From assembly GCA_021802795.1 (NCBI GenBank), contig JAJZRH010000039.1:1-5288 (forward strand): 5,288 nucleotides of DNA, given 5' to 3'. This document shows positions 1 through 5,288 of the stretch, piece after piece; position 1 is the first letter of the stretch; every line of letters starts with the position of its first letter. A model generated the notes under the pieces. That model saw only the letters and a list, made by a program, of their open reading frames with translations, was not told the origin of the DNA and did not search any database. A program made the position numbers and the translations under genes. The DNA is from a bacterium (GTDB lineage Bacteria > Patescibacteriota > Minisyncoccia > Phycocordibacterales > Phycocordibacteraceae).

Positions 1-58
1 CGGCACGCTCCTCGCCGCAGTGCTACTGCCGATATACAATCTCGCGGGCTCCATCTAG
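1..58 (+). CDS. pilC: C-terminal end of a membrane protein, probably PilC (pilus platform)
   Basis: In frame 2 the window opens with 18 codons, GTLLAAVLLPIYNLAGSI, ending at a TAG at 56-58. PilC/GspF proteins are inner-membrane platform proteins of type IV pili and type II secretion. They typically end in a last transmembrane helix followed by a short tail of the form ...LPI(Y/F)xL..., and this fragment has that shape. The position directly upstream of pilin genes in a type IV pilus cluster fits pilC. Only 18 residues are visible, so the call rests on a short hydrophobic tail plus context. Any other polytopic membrane protein could end this way. The gene is truncated by the window edge. Confidence 0.55.
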   Translation, partial: GTLLAAVLLPIYNLAGSI

Positions 59-155
59 AGGAGGTTCGCCGCCGTATTCACCGCTATCCACACCCGTCCC
101 CATGGAGAGGGGCCGTCGGGCGTACAATTGGTTCATTAGCCGCATAGCACATATT
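59..155. other. Intergenic region upstream of the pilins
   Basis: This 97-bp gap separates the putative pilC end from the first pilin. It holds a weak interrupted hairpin (CCCG-t-CCCC at 93-101 against GGGG-ccgt-CGGG at 109-120) with no T-tract. That could slow or stabilise a transcript end but is not a convincing terminator. A candidate -10 element follows. An in-frame ATG at 102 would extend the first pilin by 18 residues, but the extension is not leader-like and lies partly upstream of the candidate promoter. Confidence 0.4.
123..128 (+). promoter_or_regulatory. Possible -10 element for the pilin genes (TACAAT)
   Basis: TACAAT is followed by TGG and lies 27 bp before the ATG at 156. It resembles the TATACT(G)GG elements in front of pilD and ligA. 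No recognisable -35 box lies at 16-18 bp upstream, so the call is tentative. Confidence 0.35.
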
Positions 156-608
156 ATGTACAAAAATCGTTCCCGAGGCTTCACCCTCATTGAATTGCTC
201 GTCGTTATCGCCATCATCGGCATCCTTTCGGCCGTGGTGCTCGCATCGCTTAACACCGCTCGCTCCAAGGGCAATGATGCCGCCATCCAGTCCGATCTTT
301 CCACCATCCAGACTCAGGCGGAGATCGTGTACGGCAACAATAACAACAGTTACGCCGCTATGTGCACCGACGGGACGATCTCAAAGGCGCTCACCGGCGC
401 ACAGAGCGCGAACGGCGGCACGGCAGTCACCTGCAGCCCTTCCACGACTGCATACGCGGTTGCCTCTCCGCTTGCGACCGGCGGTGCGTGGTGCGTCGAT
501 TCGACCGGCGTGGCGCGTAAGGCGAACTCTGCCAACGCTGCGTATACCGGCGTCACTACCGGCGCCGCTCCGGCGCTTGCGTCCGCGACGGCAACGGTTT
601 GTAACTAA
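156..608 (+). CDS. Type IV pilin, first of a tandem pair
   Basis: Structural subunit of a type IV pilus, inserted in the membrane as a prepilin, cleaved by the peptidase encoded downstream and then polymerised. The 150-residue product starts MYKNRSRG; cleavage after Gly8 leaves a mature 142-residue protein beginning with Phe1 and Glu5. The hydrophobic helix (about residues 9-31) is followed by SLNTARSKGNDAAIQSDL, a pattern I associate with Parcubacteria pilins. Further on are an Asn-rich stretch (YGNNNNSY) and a Ser/Thr/Ala-rich globular part with four cysteines (AMC, VTC, AWC, and TVC near the C-terminus), likely paired. I chose the ATG at 156 over 102 because it gives a normal short basic leader and lies downstream of the candidate -10. 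No Shine-Dalgarno is seen. The gene is 8 bp from a close paralogue. Pilin identity is certain; major versus minor role is inferred from position. Confidence 0.92.
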   Translation: MYKNRSRGFTLIELLVVIAIIGILSAVVLASLNTARSKGNDAAIQSDLSTIQTQAEIVYGNNNNSYAAMCTDGTISKALTGAQSANGGTAVTCSPSTTAYAVASPLATGGAWCVDSTGVARKANSANAAYTGVTTGAAPALASATATVCN

Positions 609-616
609 TCACGACA

Positions 617-1153
617 ATGACCACCAAGCATACTCGCGGGTTCACTACCAAGCAAGAGAGTCAAAAGAGAGATTCCGATTTCTCTTTTGCGAACGCGCGC
701 AGGGAGCAAACCCTGTCCTCAGGGTTTACCCTCATTGAACTCCTCGTTGTTATCGCTATCATCGGCATCCTCTCCTCCGTGGTGCTCGCATCCCTCAATA
801 CCGCCCGGAGCAAGGGCTCTGATGCGGCGGTCCAGTCCGACATCGGCGGCATCCGGACGCAGGCCGAGCTCTACCACAACAATAACAACAACTACGGCAC
901 CAATGCGCTCCTTGAGAGCAGCTGTACGGCAACGGACAACGTCTTCAGCGACGCGACGATCCAGAAGCAGGTGCAGGCGGCCGATGCGGCGAACGGCCCC
1001 GCCGGCGGCGTGGTCTGCAACGTCGCCGCGAACGGCACCGCCTATGCGGTATCGGCGGCGCTCGTCTCGAATCCGAGCCTCTTCTACTGCGTTGACAGCA
1101 CCGGCACGGGAACCACGACCGCAACGGCGCTCGCCTCCAATACGAGCTGCTAA
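617..1153 (+). CDS. Type IV pilin, second of a tandem pair, with enlarged leader
   Basis: Paralogue of the preceding pilin. The N-terminal helix (GFTLIELLVVIAIIGILSSV) and the following SLNTARSKGSDAAVQSD segment are nearly identical in protein and very similar in DNA. The 178-residue precursor has an unusually long 36-residue leader. Cleavage before Phe37 gives a mature protein of 142 residues, exactly the mature length of its neighbour, which supports that site. The leader holds an earlier GFT (residues 8-10) that lacks a following hydrophobic helix. The globular part has an Asn run (YHNNNNNYG) and four cysteines (SSC, VVC, FYC and the final residue). ATG 617 is the only ATG in frame before the helix. 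There is no Shine-Dalgarno; the 8-bp gap from the first pilin suggests co-transcription. The leader contains a hairpin insert, described separately. Confidence 0.92.
   Translation: MTTKHTRGFTTKQESQKRDSDFSFANARREQTLSSGFTLIELLVVIAIIGILSSVVLASLNTARSKGSDAAVQSDIGGIRTQAELYHNNNNNYGTNALLESSCTATDNVFSDATIQKQVQAADAANGPAGGVVCNVAANGTAYAVSAALVSNPSLFYCVDSTGTGTTTATALASNTSC
663..688 (+). repeat. Inverted repeat, 8-bp arms
   Basis: AAAAGAGA (663-670) and TCTCTTTT (681-688) are exact reverse complements around a 10-nt loop, GATTCCGATT. It forms the left part of the insert in the second pilin leader. The A/T-rich 3' arm makes it look slightly terminator-like, but the stem is weak and lies inside the reading frame. 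Confidence 0.6.
708..727 (+). repeat. Inverted repeat, 8-bp arms, ending in the prepilin cleavage-site codons
   Basis: AAACCCTG (708-715) and CAGGGTTT (720-727) are exact reverse complements around a TCCT loop. The right arm includes the Gly and Phe codons of the prepilin peptidase site of the second pilin. In mRNA this hairpin would sit just before the hydrophobic helix codons. Confidence 0.7.
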
Positions 1154-1169
1154 TTCGGCGGCAGCATCG

Positions 1170-1202
1170 CGCACGCGACCCGGCTCCGCCGGGTCGCGTG
1201 CG
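1170..1202 (+). terminator. Perfect 15-bp GC-rich hairpin after the pilin pair
   Basis: CGCACGCGACCCGGC (1170-1184) pairs perfectly with 1188-1202 around a TCC loop. It starts 16 bp after the stop codon of the second pilin and ends one base before the -10 element of pilD. There is no T-tract, so it is not a textbook intrinsic terminator. It may act as a bidirectional or partial terminator, or as a 3'-end stabiliser for abundant pilin mRNA. Its position separates the pilin pair from pilD and the minor pilins. Confidence 0.6.
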
Positions 1203-1203
1203 T

Positions 1204-1209
1204 TATACT
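1204..1209 (+). promoter_or_regulatory. -10 element of pilD (TATACT), near-leaderless start
   Basis: TATACT is followed by GGG and lies 7 bp before the pilD ATG at 1217. A transcript starting at the usual distance from a -10 would begin at or within a base or two of the start codon. The same arrangement (TATACT + GGG, then ATG) occurs before ligA. The expected -35 position falls inside the hairpin and shows no consensus. Confidence 0.6.
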
Positions 1210-1216
1210 GGGCTCC

Positions 1217-1990
1217 ATGTCAGTACTCATTGGGACCGCGCTATTCGCTTTCGGTGCGATCATCGCGAGTTTTGTCGGCGTAATCGTTGCGCGTCTCCAC
1301 ACCGGAGCGAGTTTCGTAACCGGTCGGTCGCACTGCGACGCCTGCAACGCCGCGCTTCCTCCTTCCGCGCTGGTGCCGATCCTCTCCTATGCCGTAGCGC
1401 GGGGGCGCGCGCGGTGTTGCGGCGCACGGATGTCGTTCCACGCCCCCGTTACCGAGGCTCTTCTCGGTTCTCTTTTTGTCCTCGCGTATCTTTCACTTGG
1501 CCCCACGCCGGCGCTCCCGCTTGCGCTCCTCGCGCTCGCACTCCTCTTGGCGCTCGTCCTCTATGACCTTGCGCACCAGATATTGCCGCCCGTCCTGCTT
1601 ATCCCGTTCATCGCGGCCGCGGCGGTAGCGGGGTTCCTCTCCGCCGCCTCGCTCGTCGAATTTTCCGATACGCTCTTCACGGCGCTTCTCATCGCGACCG
1701 GCCTCGCCCTCATTACGTACTTCTCGCGCGGCCGCGCTATGGGATTCTCGGATGCGCCGCTCGCGTTCGGTCTTGCGCTCTTCACCGGTCCCGCCGCGTT
1801 TTCCGGTTTTGTCTTCTCGTTCTGGATAGGCGCCGTAATAGGGATAGTGATGTTGGCGGGGAGGCCTCGTGGCTCTAGAATGGGAGTTGAGGTCCCGTTC
1901 GCTCCTTTCCTCGCCGCGGGATTTCTCCTCGCCTACTTTACCCAATGGAACCCCTTCGCTCTCACTTCGGCGCTCTTCGCCCTTCACTGA
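1217..1990 (+). CDS. pilD: Prepilin peptidase (A24 family, PilD-like)
   Basis: Integral membrane aspartyl peptidase that removes prepilin leaders after Gly and, in many relatives, N-methylates the new N-terminus. The 257-residue length is normal. The N-terminal domain shows ASFVGVIVARL, then CDAC (Cys40, Cys43), VPILSYAVARGR and a Glu80 at the usual place before the membrane-spanning core. The two catalytic aspartates are visible: Asp117 in YDLAHQILP and Asp179 in MGFSDAPLAFGLALFTG. A late VPFAPFLAAG motif (about 226-235) is also typical. Oddities: the second zinc pair, usually C-x-x-C, is R-A-R-C-C-G (Cys67, Cys68), and the usual GxGDxK reads GFSDAP. The ATG at 1217 is chosen because it follows the -10 directly. 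The 3' end overlaps the next gene by 46 bp, implying coupled expression. Confidence 0.93.
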   Translation: MSVLIGTALFAFGAIIASFVGVIVARLHTGASFVTGRSHCDACNAALPPSALVPILSYAVARGRARCCGARMSFHAPVTEALLGSLFVLAYLSLGPTPALPLALLALALLLALVLYDLAHQILPPVLLIPFIAAAAVAGFLSAASLVEFSDTLFTALLIATGLALITYFSRGRAMGFSDAPLAFGLALFTGPAAFSGFVFSFWIGAVIGIVMLAGRPRGSRMGVEVPFAPFLAAGFLLAYFTQWNPFALTSALFALH

Positions 1991-2610
1991 AGGACGGCGA
2001 ACTAATCCGCGGCTTCACCCTGGTCGAACTGCTGGTCGTGCTCGCCATCATCGTCACCATTACGACGATCGCGTTGACCAGCCAGAGCGCGTTCAATAAG
2101 ACGCTCATCGTTGCGAACACCGCCTATGACATCGGATTGACGCTCCGCTCCGCCGAGACCTACGGTCTCGGCAGTCGCGCGGTCGGCTCCGTAGTGAATG
2201 CGGGGTACGGGCTTCATTTTCAGAGCGGCTCACCCGGCTCGTTCATACTGTTTGCCGACACCTCCCCTGCGGCGTCCTGCGGATCACCCGACTGCAAATC
2301 GGGGGATAGTGTGTACACCGGCGGGAGCGACAGTCGCGTGCAGACTTACATGCTCGGGAACGGCATCGTGATAAGCGATTTTTGCGCCTACCCCACATTC
2401 GGGAACCCGTCGTGCATGGTCGCGCACGGGGGAGGGCTGCCGTGGCTTGATATCGTATTTGCGCGTCCGAACCCCGACGCTTCCATCATTGCGAACGGTT
2501 TTTCTTACGCGAGTGCGTGCGTGACCGTTTCTTCGCCGCAAGGGGGGACGCGCGGCGTCTCGGTCACGACCTCGGGGCAGATAATCGCTAATCTCACTCA
2601 ATGCCCATGA
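1945..2610 (+). CDS. FimT/GspH-like minor pilin
   Basis: Prepilin-type protein of 221 residues. The signal is IRG|FTLVELLVVLAIIVTITTIA, with cleavage after Gly23 and Glu at mature position 5, followed by one hydrophobic helix to about residue 46. Downstream, AYDIGLTLRSAETYGLGSRAV and YGLHF resemble the GspH/FimT class of pseudopilins, which sit at or near the filament tip. It has six cysteines, all after the helix, so probably disulfide-bonded outside the membrane. The ATG at 1945 lies inside pilD and gives a fairly long 23-residue leader; no closer in-frame ATG, GTG or TTG exists, and CTG at 1987 is the only near-cognate alternative. No Shine-Dalgarno is present, so translation may depend on ribosomes finishing pilD. 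The minor pilin class is confident; the exact subclass is inferred. Confidence 0.85.
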   Translation: MEPLRSHFGALRPSLKDGELIRGFTLVELLVVLAIIVTITTIALTSQSAFNKTLIVANTAYDIGLTLRSAETYGLGSRAVGSVVNAGYGLHFQSGSPGSFILFADTSPAASCGSPDCKSGDSVYTGGSDSRVQTYMLGNGIVISDFCAYPTFGNPSCMVAHGGGLPWLDIVFARPNPDASIIANGFSYASACVTVSSPQGGTRGVSVTTSGQIIANLTQCP

Positions 2611-3113
2611 ACCCCCGCCGAGGCTACACGCTCATAGAACTCATCATTGCGGTCGGCCTGTTCGCGCTCATCATGTTGCTCGCTTCCGGCGCGTACCTCC
2701 TGATGATCGGCTTGAATCGCCAGGCGCAGGCCACCGCGACCGGCATCAACAATCTTTCCTTTGCGCTTGAGGCTATGACGCGCGATATCCGCACGGGCAC
2801 CGGCTACGATTGCGGCGGGCAGAGCAGCTGCCAAGTGAGCAGTTTTTCGTTCAATAATGAGAGCGGCACGGCGGTTCGATACGATCTTTCCGGAGCCGCG
2901 TTGCGCAAAACGATCGCCGCCGCGCCGAGCTTTCTCACCGACCCGTCGGTGACTATTTCATCGCTCACGTTCTACGTGAACGGCGCCACTAAGAGCGACA
3001 ATCAGCAACCGCGCGTGACCATCATCGTCTCGGGCACGGTTTCCTCCGGGCCCGGGAAGACCCAGCCGTTCACGGTCGAGACCGGGGCGACGATGCGCGG
3101 CACCGACCTATGA
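2607..3113 (+). CDS. PilW/GspJ-like minor pilin
   Basis: Prepilin-type protein of 168 residues. It begins MNPRRG|YTLIELIIAVGLFALIML, with Tyr instead of the usual Phe at mature position 1 and Glu at position 5. After the helix comes NNLSFALEAMTRDIRTGTGY, a segment typical of PilW/GspJ-class minor pilins, then a beta-rich region with two cysteines (YDC, SSC) close enough to pair. The ATG at 2607 overlaps the previous stop as ATGA, matching the two following junctions; the in-frame ATG at 2601 would add only two residues and is possible. Like its neighbours it probably takes part in filament initiation or tip formation. The subclass is inferred from the post-helix segment and its place between the GspH-like and GspI-like genes. 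Confidence 0.85.
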   Translation: MNPRRGYTLIELIIAVGLFALIMLLASGAYLLMIGLNRQAQATATGINNLSFALEAMTRDIRTGTGYDCGGQSSCQVSSFSFNNESGTAVRYDLSGAALRKTIAAAPSFLTDPSVTISSLTFYVNGATKSDNQQPRVTIIVSGTVSSGPGKTQPFTVETGATMRGTDL

Positions 3114-3801
3114 GCATGAACAATCTTCAATCTTCAATCTTCAATTTTCAAAAGCGCGGGTTCACCCCGTTAGAGACCCGCTCCAAAGGAGCGGCGGATG
3201 CGAAGCGCGCCCTGTCTCTAACGGGGTTCACGCTTATTGAGACGATGATCGCGGTGACCATTCTCACGTTCGCGGTCGCCGGGCCCTTGTATACGGCGAG
3301 CCGCGCCATCCTTGCCGCAACGATCTCCCGCGACCAGCTTACCGCTTCGTACCTCGCGCAAGAAGGTATCGAGTACGTACGGGCGCTCCGCGACAACGAA
3401 TATCTCTCCGCCCACGCCCAGCCGGGCATTACCGACGTTTCGGGTACGGCATGGAACAATTTCATCACCGGAATAGAATCATTGTGCTTGAGCCCCGCTT
3501 CCTGTTCGCTTGACCCGGTACTGCGCCCCATGGGGTACACCCTCGGCTCTTCGGTTGCGGCGTATACCGGCGCGCCGCTTTACCTCACCAACTGCGCGTA
3601 CGTCGCCGGCGGCCTTTCCTGCACGCCGCCCAATCTGTACACAGAGCAGAATCTCCCGGGGAGCGTGCAGACCGGATTCAAGCGGGCACTGCAGGTGTTC
3701 CATATATCAGCGACCGATGAGCGCGTCGTATCCACCGTATCGTGGGATTTCCACGGCACGACGTATTCGGTGACGGTCGCCGATCACCTCACGCCATGGC
3801 A

Positions 3802-3805
<4 letters not shown>
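3110..3805 (+). CDS. PilV/GspI-like minor pilin with a duplicated prepilin signal
   Basis: Prepilin-type protein of 231 residues. The functional signal is LTG|FTLIETMIAVTILTFAVAG, cleaved after Gly39, with Glu at mature position 5. The helix is followed by LTASYLAQEGIEYVRALRDN, a hallmark of PilV-like proteins in this group. Four cysteines lie in the globular part. The leader is abnormal: at residues 17-22 it contains a second signal-like GFTPLE with Glu in the right place but no hydrophobic helix after it. The intervening 22 codons form an inverted-repeat insert. Residues 4-14 are encoded by a heptamer tandem repeat. The start at 3110 overlaps the previous stop as ATGA; ATG 3116 is an in-frame alternative. 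Removal of the insert would leave a normal KRGFTLIET leader. Identity as a minor pilin is firm. Confidence 0.88.
3121..3148 (+). repeat. Heptanucleotide tandem repeat (CAATCTT x3 plus CAATTTT)
   Basis: Three exact CAATCTT units (3121-3127, 3128-3134, 3135-3141) are followed by a variant, CAATTTT (3142-3148). The array lies between the start codon and the prepilin signal of the PilV-like gene. A change of one unit would shift the reading frame, so gain or loss by slippage would switch this protein off. Confidence 0.8.
3158..3231 (+). repeat. In-frame hairpin insert in the PilV-like leader, bounded by 8-bp direct repeats
   Basis: GGGTTCAC occurs at 3158-3165 and 3224-3231, exactly 66 bp (22 codons) apart and in the same frame, encoding G-F-T both times. 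Between and partly overlapping them is a 14-bp perfect inverted repeat, ACCCCGTTAGAGAC (3164-3177) and its complement (3214-3227). Inside its 36-nt loop, and stacked directly on the left arm, is a second perfect hairpin, CCGCTCC-AAA-GGAGCGG (3178-3194). No stop codon is created in frame. The protein reads FTPLE on the left copy and LTGFTLIE on the right copy. Confidence 0.75.

Positions 3806-5288
<1,483 letters not shown>

Larger units (their letters stand above)
638..729 (+). repeat. In-frame hairpin insert in the pilin leader, bounded by near-direct repeats
   Basis: GGGTTCAC (638-645) and GGGTTTAC (722-729) match at 7 of 8 bases, are in the same reading frame and lie 84 bp (28 codons) apart. 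Both encode G-F-T. The DNA between them is composed largely of two perfect inverted repeats. Joining the two repeats would give MTTKHTRGFTLIE, a normal prepilin leader, so the intervening 84 bp looks like an insertion into an ancestral leader. The insert has no stop codon in frame. It resembles in architecture, though not in sequence, the insert at 3158-3231. Confidence 0.6.

Noticed and set aside
102..155. Longer start for the first pilin at ATG 102
   Set aside because: It adds 18 residues that do not look like a prepilin leader, and the candidate -10 at 123-128 lies downstream of it. ATG 156 gives a normal 8-residue leader.
663..688. The AAAAGAGA/TCTCTTTT repeat as an intrinsic terminator between the two pilins
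   Set aside because: The stem is short and A/T-rich, followed by only four T's inside the stem itself, and it lies within the reading frame of the second pilin.
638..729. CRISPR-like repeats or an integron attC site
   Set aside because: There are only two short repeats per insert, no spacer series, and no integrase or cas gene. The palindromes do not show attC R/L box organisation that I can recognise.
687..1283. Plus-strand 198-codon frame overlapping the second pilin
   Set aside because: Its translation is Arg/Ser/Pro-rich and runs through the hairpin and into pilD. It is an out-of-frame reading of the pilin.
1493..1987. Minus-strand open frame of 164 codons within pilD
   Set aside because: It is very rich in Arg, Glu and Gly, as expected for the complement of a GC-rich membrane-protein gene. 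It lies wholly opposite a well-supported gene and shows no recognisable motif.

Overview
The window looks like a piece of a Candidatus Patescibacteria (CPR) genome, most likely Parcubacteria. Three things suggest this: the pilin sequences (GFTLIELLVVIAIIGILS followed by an SLNTARSKG segment), the gene order of the pilus cluster, and a LigA whose N-terminal domain departs from the textbook sequence. The DNA is GC-rich for that group. All genes lie on the + strand. This assignment rests on protein style, not on a marker gene.

Layout: positions 1-58 hold the last 18 codons of an upstream membrane protein, probably the pilus platform protein PilC. A roughly 100-bp gap follows, with a possible promoter. 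Two tandem paralogous type IV pilins come next (156-608 and 617-1153), then a long perfect hairpin (1170-1202). The prepilin peptidase gene pilD (1217-1990) starts almost on top of its -10 element. It overlaps a chain of four minor pilin / pseudopilin genes: FimT/GspH-like (1945-2610), PilW/GspJ-like (2607-3113), PilV/GspI-like (3110-3805) and PilX-like (3802-4287). The last three are joined by ATGA stop/start overlaps. After a 28-bp gap with a second TATACT -10 element, ligA (NAD-dependent DNA ligase) begins at 4316 and runs off the window.

Together the pilus genes encode a platform fragment, the major subunits, the peptidase that matures them and the minor subunits of a type IV pilus or pilus-like filament, such as could serve attachment or DNA uptake. 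LigA is housekeeping and appears to be a separate transcription unit.

The most interesting feature is hidden in the pilin leaders. Two of the six prepilin-type genes (second pilin and PilV-like) carry an in-frame, stop-free insert built of perfect inverted repeats. Each insert is bounded by a short direct repeat (GGGTTCAC / GGGTTYAC) that encodes the G-F-T of the prepilin cleavage site. Removing one repeat plus the insert restores a normal short leader in both genes. This looks like a small hairpin element that targets, or is tolerated at, prepilin signal sequences. A heptanucleotide tandem repeat next to one insert could also switch the reading frame.
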